64,000 nucleotides of DNA, taken from positions 4,584,160 through 4,648,159 of the forward strand of contig NC_088298.1 of NCBI RefSeq assembly GCF_032854445.1. Reading direction: 5' to 3'. This DNA comes from Liolophura sinensis (lineage: Eukaryota > Mollusca > Polyplacophora > Chitonida > Chitonidae). Position 1 is the stretch's first letter. Every line of letters begins with the position of its first letter. Below, in pieces: positions 34,256 through 46,600 of this stretch. The position numbers and the translations under genes are program-made. The notes under the pieces are model-generated. The model saw only the letters and a program-made list of their open reading frames with translations. It did not search any database and was not told the origin of the DNA.

Positions 34256-37024
34256 AAATTGTGTGATTCTGTCCCCAGTATTATACATCCCTGACCTTGA
34301 ATATGACCATCGACAATCACTTAATTATGTATTTTATTTATTTATGTGGATGGTTGGTGTTTTACATCACACTCACGAATAGCAAACTACAATATGCAAC
34401 CAAACACATCAACATAGAACAATAAAGGAAGAAGTCAAGTAAAAGCAAAGTCCTACACACTGACATATTCCCTCATCACCACAGCGACTTGCCTTACTTA
34501 GCAACGGTGTCAGTAAATCCAACATGTCTGTCCCCATTCTGTGACGAGTCTATGTCTCGAATGTGGTCATTAGTTGATGCCAAAACCATCAGACTAAGGT
34601 CATTCTGAATCATTTATTTGTTTCATTCTTGTTTCACATCACTTGTCACTTATAAGATGACAAACATTCCCACCTTTGACTCACAGATATGTATACCATA
34701 CTGTTAGAAGACAACTGGTCAACAGGTACAAGGAGAGAATTCCCTCACCAATGCCGGGGTTGAAATTGTACCTTGTAGCGCTTGGTGATGACTTGCTTCT
34801 CCTAAGTCATTTAGAAATGACATAAAAAAAAAAAATCACCACAAAAAAAAAAATCTGGGCCTAAAGTTAACATTTTTCTTTCACAAAATAAATGACCCAT
34901 TGATATCACCACTCATTTCATAATAATATTTCAATCAATAAAATATGCGAAATACCAAAAAAAAAAAAAAAACACCAGAGACAAGACAAACCCTTTAATA
35001 CTATCTGATGCAGCTGTACGTGCACAAGCTTCCCACACAATCAATATCAACTTATGTACAAAGCAAAGTCTTAGTTAACTCATTCAAAAAACTTTACTTA
35101 TTTATTTGATTGTTGTTTTCTGCGTACTCAAGAATATTTCACTTATACCATAGCAGCCAGCATTATTGAGGGAGAAACCCGAACAGAGCCCACAGGAATC
35201 CCATGACCATCTGCAAGTTGCTGCCAGGCCTTCCCACGTATGGCTGGGGAGGAAGCCAGCATGAGCTGGACATGAACTCCCAGCAACCCCATTTGGTGAG
35301 AGGCTGCTGGGTCATTCCACCACCCTAGCGTGCCAACGCCTCGGCATTCAACAAAAAATGAATCATTTAGGAAACATTTTACTCTGCAGCTAGTAGGCAC
35401 ACACAGAGTGCCAATCTCTGCTACACCTACCATACTCCTCACAGCGTATGTGCCACTCTCTATGCTCTCTTTACATCACTGCCACCACTCGACAAGCTTG
35501 ACACGTAGGGTTGTTTAGACTTACTCTCACGGATGCGGAACTACTTCATCAGCATTCATCCGTAAAACTGTTTCATCAGTTGGTTACAATCATGTTGTGC
35601 TAATTTCAGATAAAGAAAATTTATGCGTGCCAATAATTAATGGAACCAAAGGTTGAGACAGAGCTTTTGTGTTTTCTGACATCACTATCTGCCTCATCAC
35701 CGTGATCCCAGTGACCTCTCACTTCTGAACAAATTTTGCTAGCGGTGGTAGTGTCGAAAAGCCAATGTAGAGAGCGGCACATGTATTAAGAGTTGCATTT
35801 CGAGGCTAGATGAAAAGGAACTATGAAACAAACATTATGGTTCTGTGCCAAATGAAGAAAATTATGCACCAGAATTTTTGTTAAAAAATTTCATTCTGTG
35901 GGTATTTTTCTATCTGTTAATCAGCCCTCTCTATTATGCATATTTTCTGTCAATGGTCGGATCTTTTCAGAAATTACATCATGATTGATCTTGCTCTGAA
36001 CTCAGTGAACACCCCAAAAAAGCCCTGAGCCCAGTGAACCGTGTCACTACAGTGTGGGCAAGGTAACATGTACACAAACATGCATGGCTTCTTCAGGCCA
36101 GCTTAGCATCCCCTCCACGCCTCTACCCTCACCTCCATTTGATCTGTTCGCCACACCCCAGCCCTCATTCGGCCAGACCTGTTCGGTCTGTCTCCCCCAG
36201 TTCTTTTTTAACAGGGATCATTTTACCCCCCACAGTGGAAGCCGACAATTTTGTTTGTAACATTAGATGTTACGACACATGATATTCTACACATGAAGAA
36301 ACAAAACAAAAGCGTATCATGTATCCTGTAACAATTCGCAAATTTAAGTGTAACTAGATACGTGTATTCAGCCATCTGTCTTGTACAGCACATAATTTGA
36401 AGACTGCCTTAGTATCATATAATGAAATTTTAAGAAATTTAAATTAAAAGAAACATTGGCATTTTAATGCTGAATCATCCCATACATTGTCTAAAATTAC
36501 TGTGAAATTTTTTTCACAAGATGTGCGCTACCCTTGCCTTACATGTGAACTGAAAAAGTTTTAATTGAAATCCCCCCCACATCCAGCAATACAGAAAGAA
36601 GCAAAAAAGTGTCATTTAACATTCTGCTAACAAGTCATTAATAAGTGTTTCAATGAAAATCTAATGGTGTCAATACTATGTTGGGCATTCAACTTTGTCA
36701 CCTTTCCTCAATTTTGCTGCACACCATTGCAAAGTTCCTTTTGCACAATCCCTGAGTCATCCGGACTAATGCATGAGAACCTGGAATTCCATGATGAGAC
36801 TTCAGAAAGTTCCATGCAGAACAGTGGATTTCATTGAATTTTCCAAGGTTTTCCAGCTCAGCTTGTAACTGTTCATGGTGGGCAAACAAATCCCATGGCT
36901 CTGCCAGCAAAGACCACATGTCCCATTCAACCAATTCAAAAATCTTTCAGAATTGCTTTCTTTTCCACTCAGATATTAAAGGGTTCATCTTCCTCTTCAA
37001 AATCACAGAGGACTTTCACTTTTG
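34256..37024. other. Intergenic DNA and probable UBE2G2 3' UTR, no further gene seen
   Basis: Contains poly-A runs at about 34830-34970, a SINE at 35095, and a frame at 36698-36934 (minus) that is probably part of the UBE2G2 3' UTR. Confidence 0.5.
35095..35346 (-). mobile_element. SINE family A, full-length, diverged
   Basis: Tail, GCCAGCATTATTGAGGGAG, GAGGAAGCCAGCATGAGCTG and the head region; several small changes. Confidence 0.8.
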
Positions 37025-37137
37025 TTACAATCCTAATGATTTCCGCACAGTTCTGTCCGCAATTTCTTCAAATCTTTGTCGATCTTCTCTCCAAATTTTT
37101 GCTGCATCAACATTTGCTGCACTTTCATCGTTAGGTT
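37025..37137 (-). CDS. UBE2G2: UBE2G2 exon 5 (C-terminus)
   Basis: 113 nt: completes a Glu codon, then [20 protein letters not shown] to KSLGL and a TAA stop at 37027-37025. The acceptor is TTTTTCCAG. The sequence downstream on the minus strand (to about 36700) remains fairly GC-balanced and is probably 3' UTR. Confidence 0.93.
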
Positions 37138-39581
37138 CTGGAAAAATTGAATGAAAATTACAAAATCCAATGTTTTATCAACCTACTTACTGAAATGTCA
37201 TAGAGTCTTGTGATTCAAACCAGCTGAAGGAGTGTTTAACTCTGCAGTCTGGAATATGGCATGAATAAGACTGGAGCAAAGTTTGTACACAGATATCATG
37301 AACATATAAGGTGTGTACACAGATATCATGAACTAATAAGGTTTGTACACTGATATCATGAACATAAAAGTTTGTACACTGATATCATGAACATATAAGG
37401 TTTGTACACTGATATGATGAACATATAGGGTTTGTATACTGATATCATGAACATATAAGGTTTGTACACTGATATCATGAACATATAAAGTTTGTACACT
37501 GATATGAACATATAAGGTTTGTAAACTGATATCATGAACATGTAAGGTTTGTACACTGATATGAACACTGATATCGTGAATATATAAGGTTTGTACACAG
37601 ATATTGTGAACATATAGGGTTTGCACACTGATATCGTGAACATATAGGATTGGTAGACAGATACCATGAATATATAAGGTTTGTATACAGATATCATGAA
37701 CATACAAGGTTTGTACACTGATATCATGAACATACATGGTTTAGAGGTGAAGAAAAATCAGGCAGAACTTTGCCTCGGGAAACTGTCACCCCAACCCAAG
37801 CGTACCAAATAAAATGACATTTCACACCCCGTCAGAGTGTTCTGTTTTCACTTGTGTAAATTAAAAGCATCCCAATTAACGAGCTTCGCGCCATATCTAT
37901 GGTATTTTACCCATTTACATCATGGTGAAAACATTTTTATATTCAAAACAGTGTGTGGCTTCCACCATTAAAACAAAAAAAACCCAAACAATAACAAATT
38001 ATTTATGAAGTATTTTGGTGTGAGCTACTGATCATGCTACACTCACCAGACAACATACTGACAACAGACAAAAGTATTTTTTCCACACTCTGTACGGGAC
38101 TCCATCTCTCTGCACTGGTTTCGTAGCCCATTGGATCATCTCCTGGAGCATGGAGAATGGAAATACAAACCCTGCCATCTGGGTAAACTGTGAACAGAGA
38201 GAGTTAATTAGGGTCACCCTAATTATTGTTATTGGAATCAGACTCATAATGAATGTCTTTGTTTTAAAGCAGCATCTCTGTCGTATTTTAGCAAAGTATT
38301 TGCAAAGTGTTGAGATAGGAAGACTCAAATCTCTCAATTTTCATAAGTTTATTACTAAAGCCTGCGAACAGGTTGTGGAAATACAGTAGATAGATTAACA
38401 TCTGGGTAACCCTTTGTATTGTGGATACTCACTGTTTGGGTGGAAAATATCACAAGTAAATTTCATTTTTGGGGGACTAAGAGGATAGTCTGTAGGAAAC
38501 TGAAGTTCTGCGGGGAACACACCACCTTCAAAACATGTCTCTTCTGGTCCCCTGTCAAGCAAGTCATACATCTCATCATTTGATGCATTTAACATCTGAA
38601 ATTTTTTTTATAGCTATCTGATTTAAGGCTGTTAAAAAAAACACAGTTTGGCTAAACTTTAACAGAAGTATGTTGCTAGAGGCTTCTTTTCTTAAACATT
38701 TAAGCCAACAAAGATACAATACTCTTCATCAGCCATGGCATGAATTCATTCCCAACCCTGGCAGCTTTTTTTTGGATGGCATAGGCCTATTTGACCTAAA
38801 GTATATCTCTTCTCAGTTCATACAGTTTGCTTGATTCGAATTGATTCATACTCATAAAGTCTGATTAATTTCTTAAAAGATTAAATGTTGGCATGAAAAG
38901 ACACCATCTTAAGGCCTTTATGTGCTTCTGAAAGTGCGTTTTTACAGGTCAAACTTTAGATGAAAAACAGTACTTACATTATCAGGGCTTCCCATTCAAA
39001 GAAGTTCTCCTCATTTATTGGCCCAGCTATGATTCCTTCAGGTGGGTTTAATGTCAGCTCTGTAACATCAAATATTTACAGTGTGTTGAAAATAAATCTG
39101 ACACACTTGAAGATTAAATTTATTTTAATTGATCTGGCTGGGGATAGCATGTTTCACAGGCCAGCCTAATGAGGCATCCAAAGGGTAGGCTGGATGGGAA
39201 TAAAGATCAGGTAGGATACGACTGGTTACACACATGTTATCGTAACACCGAAACTACAGCAGGGACATCTAAGAACTTCGCAATAATCATGGTAACATTC
39301 AAAAAGAGAACATTAAACCTTGGGTCCATCTGGATGGACTAGTCATATTGTAAATTAATTGATAATGAACGACAAGTTACGTTATATCGATTATACGTCG
39401 AAGGTGTATCATGTTTAAACGATGAACGTTTTAATTCTGCGCAAATACGTGCGACACCACCACTTTGCACTAAAAAAAAAAACTTTAGCAGTCGTCAACA
39501 CTTTCGAAGATAGATACGTCACAAATTACAAATCTTACGCTTGTATTCAGCCATAAGGCGTTTCAACGCAGATCCTGCCAT
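37025..39581 (-). CDS. UBE2G2: Ubiquitin-conjugating enzyme E2 G2, five coding exons, complete
   Basis: Coding exons on the minus strand are 39581-39539, 39059-38978, 38551-38433, 38187-38047 and 37137-37025. All have GT-AG borders and consistent phases (1, 2, 1, 1). Joined, they give exactly 165 codons and a TAA stop, the same length as vertebrate UBE2G2. Recognisable stretches are [14 protein letters not shown] at the N-terminus, [74 protein letters not shown] and the tail VRKSLGL. The catalytic Cys is residue 89 (codon 38167-38165), followed by the acidic loop insert typical of the G2/UBC7 type. The enzyme takes ubiquitin from E1 and passes it to ER-associated E3s such as gp78 and HRD1, building K48 chains in ER-associated degradation. 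The gene is divergent from TOP2, and intron 4 carries a 30-bp minisatellite. Confidence 0.95.
37280..37740 (+). repeat. UBE2G2: 30-bp minisatellite in UBE2G2 intron 4
   Basis: About fifteen units of AACATATAAGGTTTGTACAC plus TGATATCATG. It is intronic to UBE2G2, so the open minus-strand frames (30 is a multiple of 3) lie on the transcribed strand but are removed by splicing. Confidence 0.9.
38047..38187 (-). CDS. UBE2G2: UBE2G2 exon 4 (catalytic Cys)
   Basis: 141 nt coding [20 protein letters not shown], the active-site segment with Cys89, then [20 protein letters not shown]. The acceptor is TGTTCACAG|TT and the donor TCTG|GTGAGT. The largest open frame over this stretch is in a different frame and is a shadow. 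Confidence 0.93.
38433..38551 (-). CDS. UBE2G2: UBE2G2 exon 3
   Basis: 119 nt coding [20 protein letters not shown] through FTCDIFHPN. The acceptor is TTGACAG|G and the donor CAAACA|GTGAGT. The open frame continues upstream past the acceptor to an ATG at 38595, but that part does not resemble the family, so the acceptor was chosen. Confidence 0.93.
38978..39059 (-). CDS. UBE2G2: UBE2G2 exon 2
   Basis: 82 nt coding [20 protein letters not shown] and the following EWEALI. The acceptor is GTTACAG|AG and the donor AT|GTAAGTACTG, phase 2. Confidence 0.93.
39539..39581 (-). CDS. UBE2G2: UBE2G2 exon 1 (start codon, [14 protein letters not shown])
   Basis: 43 nt, too short to stand out alone, recognised because its 14 codons match the family's N-terminus almost exactly. 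The donor is AAGC|GTAAG, phase 1; the split codon becomes Gln with the next exon (AG CTG ACA). It is preceded on the minus strand by AGCAAAG, with an A-rich context at -3. Confidence 0.93.
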
Positions 39582-40608
39582 CTTTGCTTTTCAACTATGG
39601 ATCGATGGCTGTCTTGTGATTTTAAAACATCTTCAGAAAAACGAAAATTTCCAAAGAAATTGCCTTTTCCCAAAAGCCGAGTCGGGGATACCGGAAATAC
39701 AGTTGGAATACTCCTTGTTCAGGTCTCCCGATCAACTAAAGCGTCTATTGGTCAATAAATCCATTGATGGCCAATCACAGTTGACGTTACAGATTGGGCC
39801 GCCGATTACGAGCGGGTGCATTTATGTTGATAGAAAACTGGTGATTGTCACATTGGGTTGCTCGCAACACATTATTTGCCACACGAGGAACATTTTAAGA
39901 ACATGCACACGGACTAAGTTTTATTAAGGACTCAGGCGAAGCTACACCCTGACGGTAAGACGAATATCTCCATCATATGTTAGGTTTGTTGTGCAATTCA
40001 TTAATCAATCGTTGTGGATGAAATGATGTCGTCTCAAGACTTTAATACGCTTTGTCTGGAGACATGCAGCCGAAGTGTTCGTTCTAAAAAACTTTCACTT
40101 CCTCCTGCAACCGATCGGTGTTACTCATGAAACGATCACTTTATTAGATGCTAACAACTATCATAAACATTTACATTTTTTTTACAACTGAAGTGAATTG
40201 AAAGAAAACGAAAGAAAACAGGGAAAAGTCTCGGTGTGATAGACGTCGGCGATGCACCGGGAAGAAAAAGCGTGTCGACGGAAATATACCGGCATTTAGA
40301 AGGCGGGTGTTTTACACGGAATTATAGACGGTAATATGTACGTAGATTGTAAAAAATTTTTCGCATCTTTGTGTTTAGGATGTGTTTAGAAAGATCCAGT
40401 GTTGACGGCGATCAGTGTGAAAAAGTACATGCTGAGTTTGACCTGTGACCTACCGGAAGTATTTTTCTAACGACGGCTCCGATTGGCTGAGCGTAGAGAT
40501 TTCGTTTTGAACGCAGCGCGGGCGATCTTCACTCTGGACAGGTTGTTTTTAAATGGTGGAAGCAAATTTTTCCATTGCTTGTTTATAGGACCTTGTCTTT
40601 TTAAAAGA
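39582..40608. promoter_or_regulatory. Divergent UBE2G2/TOP2 promoter region
   Basis: About 1.03 kb between two start codons that point away from each other. On the UBE2G2 side there are ATTGG at about 39748 and GGCCAATCA at about 39769. On the TOP2 side there are an ETS-like ACCGGAAGT at about 40452 and an inverted CCAAT box GATTGGCTGA at 40481, roughly 120 bp before the TOP2 ATG. Inverted CCAAT boxes bound by NF-Y are well known in vertebrate TOP2A promoters. No TATA box stands out. The motifs are seen; a shared bidirectional promoter is inferred. Confidence 0.5.
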
Positions 40609-43600
40609 ATGGCGTCTTCTGGTCCATTGAAGGTTCGTGAGACTGTTGGGTGTGATTTCTGCTTATTTTAGCTTCAGACACGATTTCCTGATGATTTTGC
40701 ACAAATTTCTCTCCTCAGTGATCAAAGTCTTCCGTTCAAAAATTACTCCAGAATTTCAGTTAAACAGCTGTTTTTATTTTTAAAGGGAGAACTAAAGGAG
40801 CTGATGTTTGTGGGTTTCTTAGTTATCAGATGTTAGATCATTGCTGTTACCCAATGAAGCACAGTTTGTTTCTGGTTTGTAATATCCTCTGTGCATCCTT
40901 ATGTTACATGGAAAAAAAAAATCCATAGAACTGTATCCACACAATGAAAATACTGTCATGTTAGTAGGAGTCTAGTCCATCCAGAGGAATTGTCAACCAT
41001 ACCTACTAGTATGTCATTTTCCAGTTGAATCTTGAATATTTGTAACTATCTTCTATTACACTCACTGATAACAGTAATTAACTCCCTGTCTCGTGGTCAT
41101 GTAGCCCGAGATTGTTTTGATGTTAGGTTTGTTCGGCCAAAGGATATGGCTCCAAACCATGTCCATTTTAAAACATTGACAGTTTGTCACATCGTTAGAG
41201 ACAAAAATTACCAATCAGTTACATTTCCACTGTCTTAAGTTTACAGAGACTTGTCACAAGTTATGTTCCGTATCAAGTGTCAATCAGTTATTTCCTTGGT
41301 GATGCACAAAGCAGCAGCCTTTACATATTTTACAAGAATTGGTATCTCCATCAGTTTTTTAAATGGAGCAAGCTCTTGTAAGGACATAGTCAGTTTTCAG
41401 GTAAAACATGTAGTAATTTATAACCATAAAGCCGACTTGCAAGTGTTGACGCAGACAATACAATCCACAGGGTTATCTCCCCTGTACCAAACATGGACAG
41501 ATCTCATTACAGCTCTGAGGTTGGTTTGGGGCCATATTTGGCCAAACAAACGTGGATAAATATGCTCTCTACATTTTTATTCCTAAGCAGCCTGCTCGTC
41601 TTGAAGATCATTGCCAAATATTAAAATCAAATCAACCTGTAATGGTGACCACGTCCCATGTGTAAACATTGACTAGTGACTTTCATAGCATTTGGCCCCA
41701 TTTTGGCAATTGCGACGGATAGGTTTCATTTTAACATGGGGCAATGATTTTCAAGGCCTTCAATCTCCTAAGAAATTGTAGTGCGCATATTTGTGTTGGC
41801 CCATACTTACGCAGGAGACATAAAGTGCGAGTTGGGAGAACTCTGGCAATACTCAAATCAAATAGAACAGTGTAAAGCTCTGTTATAGTGTGGCAAAGGT
41901 ATAGAGCAATGTAGATCTAGGGTACACCATAATCTGCTTAATCTCCAGATAGAGGAACAGTCATTTACAGAAGTGGTGAACCCCACATCCATAGTGGAGT
42001 TTGGAGATTGAACTCCTTTCTTGTCAAAAAGAAAAAATAGTTAAGTTGATTTCTGACACAATACTACATTGGTTGGATTGGCCAATGTCAGGGCTTCACA
42101 AAGAGTGGAATTTTATCAGTCTACACAGAGTAATAACTTCAGAATATGCTTGAATAAACACCTTGCAGATGTGCGAAAGGGTTGAAGAATTAAGTGTTGA
42201 TTTCCTGTTTCGCCGTTTTCCGGGGGCACAAATGACATTCTGTTTTTCAGGAACTTATAGAATTCACAAACACTCATTTTGTCAATTTTCTTCATCATTC
42301 GTTTACTTCAAATAGCTCATGTTATAAAACTGTTATTGAAAATGGTTCCCTAGCATTTCAGACAGGTCACATGGTACAGTAGGACTCTTTTTTGTCTTTA
42401 GTGATGAAAGAGTTTGAATCCGAAACTCACCAGTTTCTTATGGATCAATTTTCGCACTAGAACTACTACTAAAGGTAATTCTTCAACATTTGAGCATGTT
42501 TGCAAGGTGCCTATTCAAGCATATTCTGAAGGCATTCTTCTGTGTAGACTGATAAAATTATACTTTTTGTGAAGCCCTGAAATTGGCCAATACAATCAGT
42601 GTAGTTTTGTCTGAAAAATCAAATCAGAAGTGTACATGAATTACACTAAAACTTGCTCTTTGATGTGCCGAAAGGTTGAGGAATTATGGTAAAGCAGACT
42701 TATCACAAGTCAACGTCTGCTGTAACAGTAAGTTTAAAAAATTCAGACAACATTTTTAGCTGTTGGGAATCATGCTGTCTGTATAAATATATATCTGATA
42801 GATAGTGTGGTAGCCTTGCTATTTCACACCTGTCTTGTGCAACAGACACTTATTTTCCTAGGTGACTTCCACTGACTAAAATGAAACTGCAGCATGAATT
42901 TTCTCATGGTGCATGTACTTTGGTTTGATTTTGGCTGTTCTTGTTTTACAGACAATCTTTGACTCCTTGAATAAAAAACAAGGAAAGTCCTTCAAGGGGA
43001 CGGAGAAAGGCGCTGCCTCCGAAATGGCGGAAGAGTTTGCTGTGGAGGTGGACAGAGCAGGGGGAGGAGACATGAAGGTCTCAAAAGCGAACAAACGCCT
43101 TTCTGTGGAGAGAATTTACCAGAAGAAGACTCAACTGGAGCACATTTTGCTCAGACCTGACACTTATATTGGCTCTGTGGAGAAAATTACACAGGTACGG
43201 CACAGAAAATATTTATTTATTTCATTAATTTCTTTTTTATGACATACTAAACAATATTTTACTTTTACAACGGCTAAAAGCACTATGTTGGGAGGAAACG
43301 CACAACCCTTTGCAGGTTGTTGACAGACTTTCCCATTACGCCTGGAGAGGAAGCCAGCATAAGCTAGACTAGAATGCATTAGTGAGAGGCTATTGGATCA
43401 TTGCGGCAGCATGCTAACCCAGGGTTCCCACAGGTTCTTGAAAGTTTTGAAAGTCCTTTAAATACCATTTGGAAAATTAAGTGCCTTTAAAAAGAAACTT
43501 TTTATATGATTTTCATGATTCTTGAAAAGTCTTGAATTTAAAGAGAATCCAAGAAAACCACCTCGGCCACCATCACAGAAAACATGATCATTGATTTATT

Positions 43601-46600
43601 TATTTATTTGATTGGTGTTTTACGCTGTACTCAAGAATATTTTACTTATACCATGGCAGCCAGCATTATGGTGGGAGGAAACCCACGACCATCAGGAGAT
43701 TGCTGCTGGCCTTCCCACGCATGAACATTGAGAAATTATCAGTGTATGCTGGGGATGCAATGAAACAGTCATGTAGATATATAATGACAAGTGTTAATAA
43801 GGTCTTACCCGTCATATATACCATGTAGTGCAGTTTTGTAGTGATTCAGTAATTTTGGATGAATGAGTGTTGAGTGAAGGAACAAGGAATTGATTGTACT
43901 ATCTCCTGGGAGGGAATCATTGCTTGAAGTCAATCAAGGGCGACAACCTCATTGCCTTCAAAACTTGAGAAAATTCAAGATCTAAACCTCTTTGTAGAAG
44001 TCGGGAAAAGTAGCTCCAGAGATTCTAGTTGAATGGGGGAATGGCATTGAGATTATACTGTTTCTAGTACACCTCCAAAGCCATATGTAGAAAAAAAATG
44101 TAAGGTTTTCGTCTCAAACTTTACAGGTGTCATTGTGACCATGCCTGAAGACATTTTTCAAAATGCTCTTCAAAATGATGCTTTCTGAAAGCATTTGAGT
44201 CTGTGAATGAAAGAAATTTATATGAAAACTTAACTTTTTACAGGTAAAGCATAATTTTGTTCAGCTTACTTGTTATAGGGATAATGCAGCTTGATTAGTT
44301 TGAGCACCCACCTGTTTCGGAGCCCAAAATGTTTTCCAGGACTAAAATGGCTGTAGATGTGGAGAAGTCAGCTTTGTTGTCAACTCAGAAAGGGGGATAT
44401 CAGCATCACTTTGTTTCAAAATTTTTGAACTTGAAGGTACAGGTAATACTTTGGCGAAAATCAAAGCAGTTTGGATTAGTAAGAACACCTGAATAAAGGT
44501 AGGGTGCAGATATTTTAGTCTGAATCGACATTATCAGGGGGGGATGTTTAAAAGTGTATTGGTAGGTTATATATATATATAAAAGCTGACAGTGCACATG
44601 TTTCTACCTTGCAGCAAATGTGGGTAATGGACGATGAAAATCAGATGATGGTTCAGAGAGACCTGACATACGTGCCAGGTCTTTACAAGATATATGATGA
44701 AATTCTGGGTAAGTTCACGAACTCTTCCTTCTCTCCAGCGGGAAAATTCTCAGGCTCTTAGCCAATGAGGTTGTAGGCTTGTATCCAGCTCAACACTGAT
44801 GATCGCAAGCGGGAAACTACACTGGCTCTTAGCCAATGAGGTTGCAGGCTTGTATACATCTCCAGACTGATGTCTGTGCCAGGTTGAGATCCCATTAAAA
44901 TCCAGTTAAATAAATCAAAAACAAAGAAAAATAAAATGCATTACTGCTTTTATTTTTGATTGATCACTGCTTGTTCATCATGCAGTGTGAAGGTAGAATT
45001 TTGTTTTCTCATGCGGCCGGAAGTCTGAAAATGGATTATTTCATTGGTAAACAAACAAATTATGGTAAATGACCTTTAATTTCGTCCATGACGAGGGTCT
45101 TCATTTTACCTGGTTTTAAGAAAGATGTTGTGAGGTTTGTTTGAAATGTATGATGATGTCAGTCTGGGAAAGTGTCAGATTTAAAAATTCACGGCGATAG
45201 TTTATATGTATGACATTTTATCTTTCATACATTTAATTACTGTTTTTGATTTAATCTGCTTTACCTTGGCTCATTGTCTGTCCTGTAATGGGTCCTGTGA
45301 ACCTGTATGGAGTGAAATAAATCAGATCATTAAATAAAATCAAAAATGTGAGATTTTTCTTGTCTCTGTCTTTCAGTGAATGCTGCTGATAATAAGCAGA
45401 GAGATCCAAACATGAACTGCATCAAGATAGATATTGATCCGTAAGTATATGTGATACTCGCATTTCTAATTCAGAAGAAATTTTGTAAAAAAATTGACAT
45501 TTAATCAAAATTGCAATTTAAACTTGTGTTGCTAGTTCAAGTACTAGTTGACATCGACGTGTTCGTGATTTCAGAGAGAATAACAGGATCAAAATCTGGA
45601 ACAATGGTAAAGGTATCCCCGTCATTGAACACAAAGACGAACAGATGTTCGTGCCGACGATGATCTTTGGTCACTTGTTGACATCCAGTAACTATGACGA
45701 CAGTCAGAAGAAAGTCACAGGTATGTTCATAATGATGTGGAGAAGAATGGGTCTCGTCTGAGTTGCTTCCCTTGCCACATGGCATTGACTTTCATGTATA
45801 ATGTAACGCAAGATTAGTTTTTGAAAAAGCGGTGTCCTGAAATAGGCCAATGCAGTACATATATGTAGTTATGTCACAACTGTATCCAGGGTCGAAATTC
45901 CCATTGACTTGTTGGACTGGTCCGGCAAAAAAATGGTCTTGTCTGGCAAAATTTATGTGCAACATGGACATGTGTCAGGTTGAATGTTTGGCAATGAAAA
46001 TTTGCACATACATGAAATTTTGCTCCTCTTATCAGTTTCCCAAACTGGTGTTCAAATGGATTCATAGCGGCGTCTTTTATCCGTAAGAAAATATCAAATC
46101 CCTTCCAAACATAATTTCATTCTGTATTTATTTATTTATTTATTTGATTGGTGTTTTACGCCGTACTCAAGAATATTTCACTTATACGACGGCGGCCAGC
46201 ATTATGGTGGGAGGAAACCGGGCAGAGCCTGGGGGAAACCCGTGACCATCCGCAGGTTGCTGAGAGGCCTTCTCATGTACGGCCGGAGAGGAAGCCAGCA
46301 TGAGCTGGACTTGAACTCACAGCGACCGCATTGGTGAGAGACTCCAGGGTCATTGCGCTGCGCTAGCGCGCTAACCGACTGAGCCACGGAGGCCCCAACT
46401 TCGTTCTATAAAATGTACCTGTACGAGACTTTCCTTATTATGGAGATAACCTTGTTCCCGTAGCTTTTCATTGAGCAAATTGATGGAACTTGTCAAGGCG
46501 CATATCGCCAGTTGAAGTTCATGGGTACAGGGGTGCAACTCTAGGAATATTGTAGTCATTGGCAGTGAAACGAAAAATATTGATTGCTCAAACCGACCAG

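Noticed and set aside
37333-37737. Minus-strand frames with a [10 protein letters not shown] repeat
   Set aside because: Product of the 30-bp minisatellite in UBE2G2 intron 4; the unit length is a multiple of 3, which keeps the frame open by chance.
39541-39927. 128-codon plus-strand frame upstream of TOP2
   Set aside because: It runs antisense over UBE2G2 exon 1 and its promoter, with no family resemblance.
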